A stretch of 64,000 nucleotides of DNA from contig NZ_JACIBU010000001.1 of assembly GCF_014195485.1 (NCBI RefSeq), positions 1,364,001 through 1,428,000 on the forward strand, read 5' to 3'. Below, piece by piece: positions 9,238-18,285 of this stretch. The stretch's first letter is position 1, and each line of letters begins with the position of its first letter. Source of the stretch: Modestobacter versicolor (GTDB taxonomy: Bacteria > Actinomycetota > Actinomycetes > Mycobacteriales > Geodermatophilaceae). The translations under genes were made by a program, and so were the position numbers. The notes under the pieces were generated by a model. The model saw only the letters and a program-made list of their open reading frames with translations, ran no database searches and was not told the DNA's origin.

Positions 9238-10206
9238 TCAGTTCTCGGCGCGCAGGACAGCGAGGGCACCGGCCAGGTCGGCCGGGTAGTCGCTGGTGAA
9301 CTCCACCCACCGCCCGTCCGCCGGGTGCGCGAAGCCCAGCCGGACGGCGTGCAGCCACTGGCGGCTGACCCCGAGGCGGGCGGCGAGGGTCGGGTCGGCG
9401 CCGTAGGCCGTGTCGCCGACGCAGGGGTGCCGCAGCGCGGAGAAGTGCACCCGGATCTGGTGGGTGCGGCCGGTCTCCAGGTGGATGTCGACCAGGCTGG
9501 CCGCCGGGAAGGCCTCCACCACCTCGTAGTGGGTGACCGAGGGCCGGCCGCCGGCGATGACCGCGAAGCGCCAGTCGTGCTTGGGGTGCCGGTCGATGGG
9601 CGCGTCGATGGTGCCCTTGGACGGGTCGGGGTGGCCCTGCACCAGCGCGTGGTAGCCCTTGTCGACGGTGCGCTCCTTGAACGCCGCCTTGAGCAGCGTG
9701 TAGGCGCGCTCGCTCTTGGCCACGACCATCAGGCCGGTGGTGGCGGCGTCCAGCCGGTGCACGATGCCCTGCCGCTCCGCTGCACCGCTGGTGGAGATCC
9801 GGTAGCCGGCGGCGGCCAGGCCGCCGGTGACCGTCGGGCCGGTCCAGCCGGGGCTGCCGTGCGCCGCGACGCCGGCCGGCTTGTCGATCACCACCACGTC
9901 GTCGTCGTCGTGGACGACGGTCATGCCCTCGACCGGCTGGGGCGGGGCCGGCTCGCCCGGCGGGGGCGGCAGCTCCACCTCCAGCCAGCTGCCGGCGGTG
10001 AGCCGGTCGCCCTTGCCGCGGGGCCGGCCGTCGACGACGACCTGACCGGCGTCGGCGAGGTCCGCGGCAACGGCCCGGGTCAGGCCGAAGAGCCGGGTGA
10101 GCGCCTGGTCGACCCGCTGCCCCTCCAGGCCGTCGGGCACCGGGAGCGAGCGGTGCTCGCCGGGGCGTCCGCCGGCGGTCGTGGTCGGGCCGGGACTGCT
10201 GGTCAC
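9238..10206 (-). CDS. Ribosomal large-subunit pseudouridine synthase, RluD/RluA family
   Basis: Converts uridines of 23S rRNA to pseudouridine. An N-terminal S4 RNA-binding domain ([15 protein letters not shown]) precedes the catalytic domain with [11 protein letters not shown], whose Asp is the nucleophile, and GRTHQIRVH near the C terminus. With the GTG at 10206 the protein is about 322 aa, typical of actinobacterial RluD. The open frame extends to 10311, but that would overlap lspA by 50 bp. The start is uncertain, since the GAGGA sequence is too close to this GTG. It lies directly downstream of lspA, as in many actinobacteria. Confidence 0.9.
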   Translation of the reverse strand: MTSSPGPTTTAGGRPGEHRSLPVPDGLEGQRVDQALTRLFGLTRAVAADLADAGQVVVDGRPRGKGDRLTAGSWLEVELPPPPGEPAPPQPVEGMTVVHDDDDVVVIDKPAGVAAHGSPGWTGPTVTGGLAAAGYRISTSGAAERQGIVHRLDAATTGLMVVAKSERAYTLLKAAFKERTVDKGYHALVQGHPDPSKGTIDAPIDRHPKHDWRFAVIAGGRPSVTHYEVVEAFPAASLVDIHLETGRTHQIRVHFSALRHPCVGDTAYGADPTLAARLGVSRQWLHAVRLGFAHPADGRWVEFTSDYPADLAGALAVLRAEN

Positions 10207-10261
10207 GTCCTCATTGTGAACGGTGGGACAACCGGCCTGGTCGCGCCGGGCCGCGGGGCCC

Positions 10262-10837
10262 TCAGTCGCGGACGGCGGCGTCGTCGTCCGCGCCGTCGGC
10301 GTCCCGGTCACGGGCGCGCCCGCCGTCGAACTCGATGCCGCGGAAGGCCAGCAGCGCGCCCAGCACGCCGCCGCAGACGATCGCGGAGTCGGCGACGTTG
10401 AAGATCGGCCACACCCGGCCGTAGGGGTCGAAGAGCGAGACGAAGTCGACGACGCCGCCGCGGAGGAAGCCGGGGTCGCGGAACACCCGGTCGACCAGGT
10501 TGCCGACCGCGCCGCCCAGCACCAGCGCCAGCGAGACGGCCCAGCCGGTGGAGAACAGCCGGCGGGCGCTGCGCACGATCACGACGACCACCGCGACGGC
10601 GATCAGCGTGAAGACGACGGTCGCGCCCTCGGCGAAGGAGAACGCGGCGCCGGTGTTGCGCGCCTCGGTCAGGTAGACCGCGCCACCGAGCAGCCGCAGC
10701 GGCTCCCGGTCCGACAGCGTGGCGACGACCAGCAGCTTGGTGCCCAGGTCCAGCGCCAGGACGGCGGAGGCCAGGCCCAGCAGCAGCCGCGCCCGGGACC
10801 GCCGGGGGCGCACCGGGTGGTCGGGTTCCTCGCTCAC
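10262..10837 (-). CDS. lspA: Signal peptidase II LspA
   Basis: Inner-membrane aspartyl protease that removes signal peptides from prolipoproteins. It is 191 aa with four hydrophobic segments. The conserved blocks are NTGAAFS, GNLVDR and VVDFV, and FNVADS; the Asp residues in the GNLVDR and FNVADS blocks are the catalytic pair. The C-terminal 25 residues form an Asp/Arg-rich cytoplasmic tail. The start GTG 10837 is preceded by GGGGAGGAC at good spacing. It is the first gene of lspA-rluD-CPBP-GNAT; a TATCGT box at 10889-10884 on the minus strand could be its -10 element. Confidence 0.95.
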   Translation of the reverse strand: MSEEPDHPVRPRRSRARLLLGLASAVLALDLGTKLLVVATLSDREPLRLLGGAVYLTEARNTGAAFSFAEGATVVFTLIAVAVVVVIVRSARRLFSTGWAVSLALVLGGAVGNLVDRVFRDPGFLRGGVVDFVSLFDPYGRVWPIFNVADSAIVCGGVLGALLAFRGIEFDGGRARDRDADGADDDAAVRD

Positions 10838-11081
10838 CGCGCCGTCCTCCCCGCCGCGCGGCCCGGGCGGCCACGTCGCGACGACGATAGCCGGGGCGGC
10901 GGCGGTGCCCGGCGCGACGGCGCGCGACCCCCCGCCCTGCGGTCCGGGGCGGAGGCGGGCACCCTCGACCTGTGACCCATCTCATCACCCCAGATCGGGG
11001 GTCACCCCCGGTTCGGGACGTGCGGACCCCGTCACGGGACGACGATGGGGTGCAGCAGTCCCGAGTGCACGGAGGCAGATC
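10838..11081. promoter_or_regulatory. Divergent intergenic region lspA / mqo
   Basis: 244 bp between divergent genes. A TATCGT -10-like box for lspA lies at 10889-10884 (minus). The mqo side contains short GC palindromes (around 10991-11010, GATCGGGGGTCACCCCCGG) that could be a regulator site, and GGAGG at 11071-11075 as the mqo ribosome site. No ORF is supported here. Confidence 0.35.
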
Positions 11082-12566
11082 TTGACCACGGGTGGTCCCT
11101 CGAACCCCGACGTAGTCCTCGTCGGTGGCGGCATCATGAGCGCGACGCTGGCGTCGCTGCTGGGCATCGTCGCCCCGGACTGGACCGTCGAGGTCTTCGA
11201 GTCCGGCAGCGCGGTCGCCGAGGAGAGCTCCGGACCGTGGAACAACGCGGGCACCGGGCACTCGGCCCTCTGCGAGCTCAACTACACCCCGGCCCGTCCC
11301 GACGGCAGCGTCGACCCGGCCAAGGCCGTGGGCATCAACGAGCAGTTCCAGGTGTCCCGGCAGTTCTGGTCGCACCTGGTGCGCGCCGGGCTCACCGACT
11401 CCCCCAAGTCGTTCATCACCTCGGTGCCGCACATCAGCTTCGTCACCGGCGACGACGGCCGGGCCTACATGCGCAACCGGTTCGCCGCGCTGGCGCCGCA
11501 GCCGCTGTTCGCCGGGCTGGAGTTCTCCGAGGACGCCGCCGAGCTGGCCTCGTGGGTGCCGCTGATGATGGCCGACCGGAGCGCGAAGGAGCCGGTCGCC
11601 GCCACCCGCTCGCTGGCCGGCACCGACGTCAACTTCGGCGCGCTGACCCGGCTGATGCTCGACGCCGCCGTCAGCCGCGGCGTCCAGCTGCACCTGCAGC
11701 ACCGGGTGCTCAAGGTCCGCCGCGACGGCAACGGCCGCTGGGCGACCACGGTGCGCGACCAGGCCACCGGCAAGCGCCGCACCGTGCGCAGCCGCTTCCT
11801 GTTCGTCGGCGCCGGCGGCGGTGCGCTGCCGCTGCTGCAGGGTGCCGGCATCCCGGAGATCAAGGGCTTCGGCGGGTTCCCGGTCTCCGGCCAGTTCCTG
11901 CGCACCCGCAACCCGCAGCTGGTCGGTCAGCACCAGGCCAAGGTCTACGGCCAGGCGAAGGTCGGCGCTCCGCCGATGTCGGTGCCGCACCTGGACCTGC
12001 GGCTGATCGACGGCGAGCAGGCGCTGCTGTTCGGGCCCTACGCCGGCTTCTCCCCCAAGTTCCTCAAGTCCGGCTCGCTGTGGGACCTGCCGCGCTCGGT
12101 GCGCACCGGCAACCTGGGCTCGATGCTCGGCGCCGGCTGGGCCAACATCCCGCTGACGAAGTACCTGATCGGTCAGGTGCTGCAGTCGGAGAAGTCGCGG
12201 TTCCGGGCGCTGGAGGAGTTCGTGCCCACCGCGGAGTCCGACGACTGGGAGCTCATCACCGCCGGCCAGCGGGTGCAGGTCATCAAGCAGGACGACGCCG
12301 GGCGCGGGGTGCTGCAGTTCGGCACCGAGCTGGTGGTCGGCGCCGACGGCTCGATCGCCGGCCTGCTCGGCGCCTCGCCGGGTGCCTCGACGGCCACCTC
12401 GGCGATGCTCACCCTGCTCGAGCGCTGCTTCCCCGACCGGGTCGAGCAGTGGAAGCCGCTGCTGCAGGAGGCCATCCCCTCCTACGGCCACAAGCTCTCC
12501 GAGGAGCCGGCGCTGCTGGCCGAGGTCTTCGCCGACACCACGAAGACCCTCGAGCTGCACTCCTGA
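11082..12566 (+). CDS. mqo: Malate:quinone oxidoreductase Mqo
   Basis: Membrane-associated FAD enzyme that oxidises malate to oxaloacetate and passes electrons to the quinone pool. It is 494 aa. The N-terminal Rossmann motif is DVVLVGGGIMSATLASLL, and SGPWNNAGTGHSALCELNYTP is the strongly conserved Mqo block near residues 48-68. SGQFLRT and NIPLTKYLIGQV follow in the family order. I chose TTG 11082 because GGAGG lies seven bases upstream and the conserved N terminus follows immediately; the open frame extends further but is not Mqo-like. It converges on the antiporter gene, with a 3'-end repeat between them. Confidence 0.95.
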   Translation: MTTGGPSNPDVVLVGGGIMSATLASLLGIVAPDWTVEVFESGSAVAEESSGPWNNAGTGHSALCELNYTPARPDGSVDPAKAVGINEQFQVSRQFWSHLVRAGLTDSPKSFITSVPHISFVTGDDGRAYMRNRFAALAPQPLFAGLEFSEDAAELASWVPLMMADRSAKEPVAATRSLAGTDVNFGALTRLMLDAAVSRGVQLHLQHRVLKVRRDGNGRWATTVRDQATGKRRTVRSRFLFVGAGGGALPLLQGAGIPEIKGFGGFPVSGQFLRTRNPQLVGQHQAKVYGQAKVGAPPMSVPHLDLRLIDGEQALLFGPYAGFSPKFLKSGSLWDLPRSVRTGNLGSMLGAGWANIPLTKYLIGQVLQSEKSRFRALEEFVPTAESDDWELITAGQRVQVIKQDDAGRGVLQFGTELVVGADGSIAGLLGASPGASTATSAMLTLLERCFPDRVEQWKPLLQEAIPSYGHKLSEEPALLAEVFADTTKTLELHS

Positions 12567-12589
12567 CCGACCGACCCAGCCCCCCACGT

Positions 12590-12645
12590 CGGCCCCCTGC
12601 AGGGTCCCGCCGCGAGCCTGCGAGTGGTGGGGGCAGGGGGCCCTT
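12590..12645 (-). repeat. Intergenic palindromic repeat, copy 2 (3'-end element)
   Basis: Read on the minus strand it starts about three bases after the antiporter TGA. Outer arms GGCCCCCTGC (12591-12600) and GCAGGGGGCC (12633-12642) pair perfectly over 10 bp. The core AGGGTCCCGCCGCGAGC and TGCGAG.GGTGGGG matches the other copies. It separates convergent mqo and the antiporter gene. Confidence 0.8.
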
Positions 12646-12647
12646 CC

Positions 12648-14159
12648 TCAGTCGGTCTCCGACGGGTCGCCGGCCTCGCCCCGCCAGGTGGCGAGCCGGC
12701 CGGCCCGGCTGACCGCGCGCAGCCGGCGCTCGGCCTCGCGCCGCGATCCGCGGGCCGACACCAGCAGCGCCTGGTCACCGCGCATCAGCCGGGTGGTCCG
12801 GTCCGGCACGAACGGGCGGCCGTCGCGGACGACGAGCACCACCGCCGCGTCCTCGGGCAGCCGGAGCTCGGGCAGGTAGACCCCGTGCAGCTGCGAGGTC
12901 TCCGACACCCGCAGCTGCATCAGCTCCGCGCCGAGCTCGTCCAGCGGCGCGGACTCCACGTCGACGTCCCGCGGGGTCACCGGGGTGGCGATCCGCAGCA
13001 GCCGGGCCATCGCCGGCAGCGACCAGCCCTGCACCACGGTGAAGACGACGACGATCACGAACACCGTGTCGAACACCCGCGTCGCCCCGGGCACCTCCGC
13101 GGCGATCGGGAAGGTGGCGAGCACGATCGGCACCGCGCCGCGCAGCCCCGCCCAGGAGATGAAGACCTGCTGGCTGAAGGGCAGCCGGAACCAGACGAGG
13201 CTGGCCCACACCGAGAGCGGCCGGGCGACCAGCAGCAGCACCCCGCCGATCAGCAGCGCCGGCAGCACGGCCTCGGGCAGCCGGGACGGCGACACCAGCA
13301 GCCCGAGCAGCACGAACAGCCCGATCTGGGCGAGGGAGGCCAGCCCCTCCGCGAAGCCGATCGTGCCGGCCCGGTGCGGCAGCGAGGCGTTGCCCAGCAC
13401 CAGCCCGCAGAGGTAGACCGCGACGAAGCCCGAGGTGTGGGCCAGGTCGGCGGAGGAGAAGGCCAGCACGCACAGCGCCAGGGTGGCCAGCGGGTAGAAG
13501 CCGGCCAGCGGCAGCGCGAGCCGGCGCAGCAGCCAGGCGCCGCCGAACCCGATGCCCACCCCGATCACCGAACCGCCGGCCAGCTCGCCGACCACCTCGG
13601 CCAGCACCAGCCACCAGGCGTGCGTCTCCCCGCCGGTGAGCTGCTCGGACAGCGCCAGCACCAGCAGGATGACCGGGGCGTCGTTGAGCCCGGACTCCAG
13701 CTCCAGCGACGCGACCATCCGCCGGGGCAGCGGCAGCCGCCGCAGCGAGGAGAACACCGCCGCGGCGTCGGTGGAGGTGACGACGGCGCCGACCAGCAGC
13801 GCGAAGGGCCAGGAGAAGTCCAGCAGCCACCAGCCGACCGCGGCGATGACCGCGACGCTGACGACGACCCCGACGGTGGACAGCACGACGCCCGGCCCGA
13901 CCGCCCGGCGGACGTCGGCCCAGCGGGTGGTCAGCCCGCCCTCGGCCAGGATGACCACCAGCGCGGCCACGCCGAGGGTCTGGGTCAGGGCGACGTCCTC
14001 GAACTCGACGCCCAGCCCGCTCTCCCCCAGCGCCACGCCGAAGGCCAGGTAGAGCAGCAGCGAGGGCAGCCCGATCCGGTCGGCCAGCCGCAGCGCGACG
14101 GCGGCGACGAGCACCACGAGGGCTCCCACGGCCAGCGCGACGGTGACCGTCGTGTTCAT
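12648..14159 (-). CDS. CPA1-type cation/proton antiporter with C-terminal TrkA-C domain
   Basis: A 503-aa membrane transporter with about twelve hydrophobic segments in residues 1-390, then a soluble tail. ESGLNDAP is the conserved CPA1 motif carrying the transport Asp; TSTDAAAVFSSLR and GLRGAVPIVLATFP are other family blocks. The tail (about 420-500) reads as a TrkA-C/RCK_C ligand-binding domain (YLPELRLPEDAAVVLVVRDG). This arrangement resembles NhaP2/CvrA K+(Na+)/H+ antiporters. The start is ATG 14159. It is divergent from ileS across a 96-bp gap. Confidence 0.88.
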   Translation of the reverse strand: MNTTVTVALAVGALVVLVAAVALRLADRIGLPSLLLYLAFGVALGESGLGVEFEDVALTQTLGVAALVVILAEGGLTTRWADVRRAVGPGVVLSTVGVVVSVAVIAAVGWWLLDFSWPFALLVGAVVTSTDAAAVFSSLRRLPLPRRMVASLELESGLNDAPVILLVLALSEQLTGGETHAWWLVLAEVVGELAGGSVIGVGIGFGGAWLLRRLALPLAGFYPLATLALCVLAFSSADLAHTSGFVAVYLCGLVLGNASLPHRAGTIGFAEGLASLAQIGLFVLLGLLVSPSRLPEAVLPALLIGGVLLLVARPLSVWASLVWFRLPFSQQVFISWAGLRGAVPIVLATFPIAAEVPGATRVFDTVFVIVVVFTVVQGWSLPAMARLLRIATPVTPRDVDVESAPLDELGAELMQLRVSETSQLHGVYLPELRLPEDAAVVLVVRDGRPFVPDRTTRLMRGDQALLVSARGSRREAERRLRAVSRAGRLATWRGEAGDPSETD

Positions 14160-14255
14160 CCGCGGGCCCCCATGGGCGCAGTCTCCCGTACCGGCATCTC
14201 CGGCAGATGACGACGGTTGCGCGAAGGCACTGGCGGGGTCGGGGATGATGGAGCC

Positions 14256-17200
14256 GTGAGTGCACCTTCCGGGCCCTTCCAGGCCCTTCCCCCCCAGGTC
14301 GACCTGCCGGCCCTCGAGCACGAGGTCCTCGAGCAGTGGGAGGCCGACAAGGTCTTCGCGAGGTCGCTGGAGGGCTCGGCCGACAAGCCGCAGTGGGTCT
14401 TCTACGAGGGCCCGCCCACCGCCAACGGCCGGCCGGGCACGCACCACATCGAGGCCCGGGCCTTCAAGGACGTCTTCCCCCGGTTCAAGACGATGCAGGG
14501 CTTCTCGGTGCCCCGCCGGGCCGGCTGGGACTGCCACGGCCTGCCGGTGGAGATCGCCGTCGAGCAGGAGCTGGGCTTCGCCGGGAAGCCGGACATCGAG
14601 CGCTTCGGCATCGCCGAGTTCAACGCCAAGTGCCGGGAGTCGGTGGAGCGGCACGTCGACGCCTTCGCCGAGCTGACCAGCCGGATGGGCTACTGGGTCG
14701 ACATGTCGACCGCCTACCGGACGATGGACGCCAGCTACATCGAGAGCGTCTGGTGGTCGCTCAAGCAGGTCTTCGACAAGGGCCTGCTGGTCGAGGACCA
14801 CCGCGTGGCCCCGTACTGCCCGCGTTGCGGCACCGGCCTGTCCGACCACGAGGTCGCCCAGGGCTACGAGACCCTGACCGACCCGTCGGTCTACGTCCGG
14901 CTGCCGGTCACCAGCGGCGAGTGGGCCGGCAAGGCCGACCTGCTGATCTGGACGACGACGCCGTGGACGCTGCCGAGCAACACCGCCGTCGCCGTGCACC
15001 CGGAGGTCGGCTACGTCGTCGCGCGCACCGACGCCGGCACGTTCGTCGTCGCCGAGCCGCTGCTGGCGGCCGTGCTGGGCGAGGACGCCGAGGTGCTCGC
15101 GCGCACGCCGGGCCGCGACTGGGAGGGCGTGCACTACCAGCGGCCCTTCGAGCTGGTCGACTTCCCCGCCGACGTCGACACGCACTACGTCGTGCTGGCC
15201 GACTACGTCACCGTCGAGGACGGCACCGGGCTGGTGCACCAGTCCCCCGCCTTCGGTGCCGAGGACTTCGCGGTCGGCCGGGCCTACGGGCTGCCGGTGG
15301 TCAACCCGATCGACCCGTCGGGCCACTTCCTGCCCGACGTGCCGCTGGTGGGCGGGCACTTCTTCAAGGGCGCCGACCCCACGCTGGTGCAGGACCTGCA
15401 GGACCGCGGCGTGCTGTTCCGCGAGCTGCGCTACGAGCACAGCTACCCGCACTGCTGGCGCTGCCACACGCCGCTGATGTACTACGCGCAGCCGTCCTGG
15501 TACATCCGCACCAGCCAGGTCAAGGACCAGCTGCTGGCGCAGAACGAGCGCACGAACTGGCACCCGGAGAACATCCAGTGGGGCCGCTACGGCGACTGGC
15601 TGAACAACAACGTCGACTGGGCGCTCTCCCGCGACCGGTACTGGGGCACGCCGCTGCCGATCTGGCGCAACGACGCCGACCCGAGCCGGATGGTCGTCGT
15701 CGGGTCGCTGGCCGAGCTGTCGGAGCTGACCGGCACCGACCTGTCCGACCTGGACCCGCACCGGCCGTTCATCGACGACGTCACCTTCACCGTGCCCGGT
15801 GAGGAGGGCACCTACCGGCGGGTCCGCCAGGTCATCGACGCCTGGTACGACTCCGGCTCCATGCCGTTCGCCCAGTGGGGCGCCCCGCACCGGAACAAGG
15901 CGGAGTTCGAGGCGGCCTACCCGGCGCAGTTCATCGCCGAGGCGATCGACCAGACCCGCGGCTGGTTCTACACGCTGATGGCGGTCGGCACGCTGGTCTT
16001 CGGCCAGAGCTCCTACGAGAACGTGCTCTGCCTGGGGCACATCCTGGCCGAGGACGGCCGGAAGATGAGCAAGCACCTGGGCAACATCCTGGAGCCGATG
16101 CCGCTGATGGACCGGCACGGCGCCGACGCCGTCCGCTGGTTCATGCTCGCCGGCGGCTCGCCGTGGTCGGCCCGCCGGGTGGGCCACGAGACGCTGTCCG
16201 AGGTGGTCCGCAAGGTCCTGCTGACCTACTGGAACACCGCCAGCTTCTTCACCCTCTACGCCGAGACCAACGGCTGGGACCCGACGACCTCACCGGCCCC
16301 GCCGCGGGCCGAGCGGCCGCTGCTGGACCGCTGGGCGCTCGCCGAGCTGGCCTCGGTCACCGCCGGGGTCACCGAGGCGCTGGAGGACTTCGACACCCAG
16401 ACCGCCGGGCGCCTGATCGCCGGGTTCGTCGACGACCTGTCCAACTGGTACGTCCGGCGCAGCCGCCGCCGCTTCTGGGACGGCGACCCGGCTGCGCTGG
16501 GCACGCTGCACGAGGTCCTCGACGGGCTGACCCGGCTGATGGCGCCGTTCACCCCGTTCGTCACCGAGCGGGTGTGGCGCAGCGCGGTGCTCCCGGGTTC
16601 GGCCGGGGCGGTCGACTCGGTGCACCTGGCCAGCTGGCCCACCGTCGACGCCGACGCCCGCGACGACGTCCTGGTGGAGCAGGTGGCGCTGGTCCGCCGG
16701 CTGGTGGAGCTGGGCCGCTCGGCCCGCACCGCGGCCAAGGCGCGCACCCGCCAGCCGCTGGCCCGGGCGCTCGTCGCCGCCTCCGGCTGGTCGCAGCTCC
16801 CCCGCGACCTGGTCGCCGAGGTCGCCGACGAGCTCAACGTCGCCGAGCTGACCGAGCTGTCGGCGGTCGAGGGGTCGCTGGTCGACGTCTCGGTCAAGGT
16901 CGACTTCCGGGCCGTCGGCCGGCGGCTGGGCAAGCAGGTCCAGGCCGTCGCCGCGGCGGTCGCCGCCGCCGACCCGGTCGAGCTGGTCGCCGCCTACCGG
17001 GCAGGCACCGCCACGGTGCCGGTCGACGGCACACCGGTGGCGCTCGAGGAGGGCGACCTGGTCGTCACCGAGACCCCGCGCGAGGGCTGGACGGTGGCCT
17101 CGGCCGCCGGGCTGACCGTGGCGCTGGACCTCACCCTCACCCCGGAGCTGGAGCGGGCCGGCCTGGTGCGCGAGGTCGTGCGGCTGGTGCAGGACGCCCG

Positions 17201-17402
17201 CAAGTCCACCGGGCTGGCGGTCAGCGACCGGATCGAGCTGTGGTGGACCGGGGGCGGCGCGATCGCCCGGGCGCTCACCGAGCACGCGGAGGCGCTCGCC
17301 GGGGAGGTGCTGGCCACCACCGTGCACGCGGGTGAGGCCGGCACCGGTGAGGGCCTCGAGGCCCCCGCCGGCGCCCGGGTCTGGATCGCCAAGGCCCGCT
17401 GA
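14256..17402 (+). CDS. ileS: Isoleucyl-tRNA synthetase, eukaryote-like type
   Basis: Class I synthetase charging tRNA-Ile, 1048 aa. The HIGH signature is in the variant form GTHH (residues 61-64, within ANGRPGTHHIEAR) and KMSK is at 603-606. The CP1 editing domain includes WTTTPWTLPSN. The length, the GTHH variant and the C-terminal region without the usual bacterial zinc module point to the eukaryote-like IleRS class, which in other bacteria is linked to mupirocin resistance; that property is inferred. GTG 14256 has GGAG upstream. No T-box leader is visible in the 96-bp upstream gap. Confidence 0.95.
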   Translation: MSAPSGPFQALPPQVDLPALEHEVLEQWEADKVFARSLEGSADKPQWVFYEGPPTANGRPGTHHIEARAFKDVFPRFKTMQGFSVPRRAGWDCHGLPVEIAVEQELGFAGKPDIERFGIAEFNAKCRESVERHVDAFAELTSRMGYWVDMSTAYRTMDASYIESVWWSLKQVFDKGLLVEDHRVAPYCPRCGTGLSDHEVAQGYETLTDPSVYVRLPVTSGEWAGKADLLIWTTTPWTLPSNTAVAVHPEVGYVVARTDAGTFVVAEPLLAAVLGEDAEVLARTPGRDWEGVHYQRPFELVDFPADVDTHYVVLADYVTVEDGTGLVHQSPAFGAEDFAVGRAYGLPVVNPIDPSGHFLPDVPLVGGHFFKGADPTLVQDLQDRGVLFRELRYEHSYPHCWRCHTPLMYYAQPSWYIRTSQVKDQLLAQNERTNWHPENIQWGRYGDWLNNNVDWALSRDRYWGTPLPIWRNDADPSRMVVVGSLAELSELTGTDLSDLDPHRPFIDDVTFTVPGEEGTYRRVRQVIDAWYDSGSMPFAQWGAPHRNKAEFEAAYPAQFIAEAIDQTRGWFYTLMAVGTLVFGQSSYENVLCLGHILAEDGRKMSKHLGNILEPMPLMDRHGADAVRWFMLAGGSPWSARRVGHETLSEVVRKVLLTYWNTASFFTLYAETNGWDPTTSPAPPRAERPLLDRWALAELASVTAGVTEALEDFDTQTAGRLIAGFVDDLSNWYVRRSRRRFWDGDPAALGTLHEVLDGLTRLMAPFTPFVTERVWRSAVLPGSAGAVDSVHLASWPTVDADARDDVLVEQVALVRRLVELGRSARTAAKARTRQPLARALVAASGWSQLPRDLVAEVADELNVAELTELSAVEGSLVDVSVKVDFRAVGRRLGKQVQAVAAAVAAADPVELVAAYRAGTATVPVDGTPVALEEGDLVVTETPREGWTVASAAGLTVALDLTLTPELERAGLVREVVRLVQDARKSTGLAVSDRIELWWTGGGAIARALTEHAEALAGEVLATTVHAGEAGTGEGLEAPAGARVWIAKAR

Positions 17403-17406
17403 CCGG

Positions 17407-17459
17407 CGGGCCCCGCTCCGGTCCAGGCCCCGTCGCTCCTCAACCGGAGCGGCGGGCCC
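17407..17459. terminator. Bidirectional GC-rich hairpin after ileS
   Basis: CCGCTCCGG (17413-17421) pairs with CCGGAGCGG (17444-17452), extended through one bulge by GGGCC and GGGCCC segments. It lies between convergent ileS and the gene ending at 17440, whose stop codon falls inside the structure. There is no T-tract. Confidence 0.55.
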
Positions 17460-18162
17460 GTTCCCGGTGCGCCAGGTTGCGGTCGGGGGCGCAGGTGCCG
17501 CACGGGGTGAAGCCGTCGGTCCGCGCCTCCACCATCGGCAGCGGGATGCTCTCGACGCCGGCCGTGTGCGGGCAGCCGGCCAGGTGGTAGCGGGGGTGCT
17601 CGTCGACCACGAGCACCTCGTCGGTCAGGTCCAGCACGAGCAGCAGGTCGGTGACCTCGACCTCCTCGACCGGCGGCTCGCCGTCGGGCCCCAGCGCCGG
17701 GACCGCGGCGTGCGCTCCGGCGGGTGGGCCGGTCCGCTCCGCCGCGTGGGCGGCACTGCGCTCCGGCGCCGGTTCGGCGGGCACCGCAGGCTGCAGCGCC
17801 GGCTGGACGGCGGGCGCCTCGGCGACCGGCTCGGACGTCGGGTCCGGCCCCGGGTGGGCCACCGGGTCGACGTGCGGAACGGGCGGGGCGGCCGGGAGCG
17901 CGGGCTCCGCGGCCCGGGGCGGAGCCGCGGCCGGGGCGGACACCAGGGCGCCGACCTCGGCCTCGGCCGGGACGTCGGCCTCCTCCTGCGGGGCCCCGGC
18001 GGCCTCGGCCCGGCGGCGGCGCAGCTCCCCGACCGCGAGGACGAGGGCGGCCAGCGCGCTGGCGGCGAAGGAGCCCCACTGCAGCGGGGCGGACCCCTGG
18101 GCCAGCCCGCCTGCGAGCAACCCGAGGGCGACGAGCAGCAACAGCGCTGCGACACCGATCAC
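17440..18162 (-). CDS. Membrane-anchored protein with C-terminal Cys/His (Ada-like) zinc motif
   Basis: Not recognised as a named protein. It has 240 aa. Two hydrophobic segments (about residues 2-22 and 30-44) anchor the N terminus, a 120-residue Ala/Pro/Glu-rich linker follows, and the last 50 residues hold YHLAGCPHTAG and GFTPCGTCAPDRN. The H-x4-C ... P-C-x-x-C layout resembles the small metal-binding module found in Ada and fused to some nucleases (IPL..A...GF.PC..C). GTG 18162 is six bases downstream of TAGCAT, so the mRNA may be leaderless. Its position just after wag31 suggests an envelope or division-related role, but that is inference. Confidence 0.7.
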   Translation of the reverse strand: MIGVAALLLLVALGLLAGGLAQGSAPLQWGSFAASALAALVLAVGELRRRRAEAAGAPQEEADVPAEAEVGALVSAPAAAPPRAAEPALPAAPPVPHVDPVAHPGPDPTSEPVAEAPAVQPALQPAVPAEPAPERSAAHAAERTGPPAGAHAAVPALGPDGEPPVEEVEVTDLLLVLDLTDEVLVVDEHPRYHLAGCPHTAGVESIPLPMVEARTDGFTPCGTCAPDRNLAHRERARRSG

Positions 18163-18168
18163 AGGCGG

Positions 18169-18174
18169 ATGCTA
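18169..18174 (-). promoter_or_regulatory. -10 box, probable leaderless promoter
   Basis: TAGCAT on the minus strand (TANNNT), six bases before GTG 18162. No Shine-Dalgarno sequence fits between. Confidence 0.45.
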
Positions 18175-18226
18175 GCCGCGCGCTGTGGGACCGGCCGCCG
18201 GAGCGCCGGATGCCGGGCCGGACGCG

Positions 18227-18264
18227 ACGGAGCCCCGCCGGACCGTGGTCCGGCGGGGCTCCGT
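18227..18264 (-). terminator. Strong hairpin terminator of wag31
   Basis: Perfect 18-bp arms at 18227-18244 and 18247-18264 (outer sequence ACGGAGCCCCGCC) with a minimal loop. It lies 22 bp after the wag31 stop and before the next gene on the same strand, marking the end of the division gene cluster. No T-tract follows. Confidence 0.75.
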
Positions 18265-18285
18265 GGTGGCGCTGGGTGCCCTGGT

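Noticed and set aside
10308..12587. 759-codon minus-strand frame over mqo
   Set aside because: Antisense to mqo; only the mqo strand shows conserved motifs.
14160..14255. T-box riboswitch in front of ileS
   Set aside because: The gap is only 96 bp, and neither a T-box core nor a specifier stem is visible.
12648..16187. Minus-strand frame extending the antiporter into ileS
   Set aside because: The antiporter starts at ATG 14159 with a clear first membrane helix; everything upstream is antisense to ileS.
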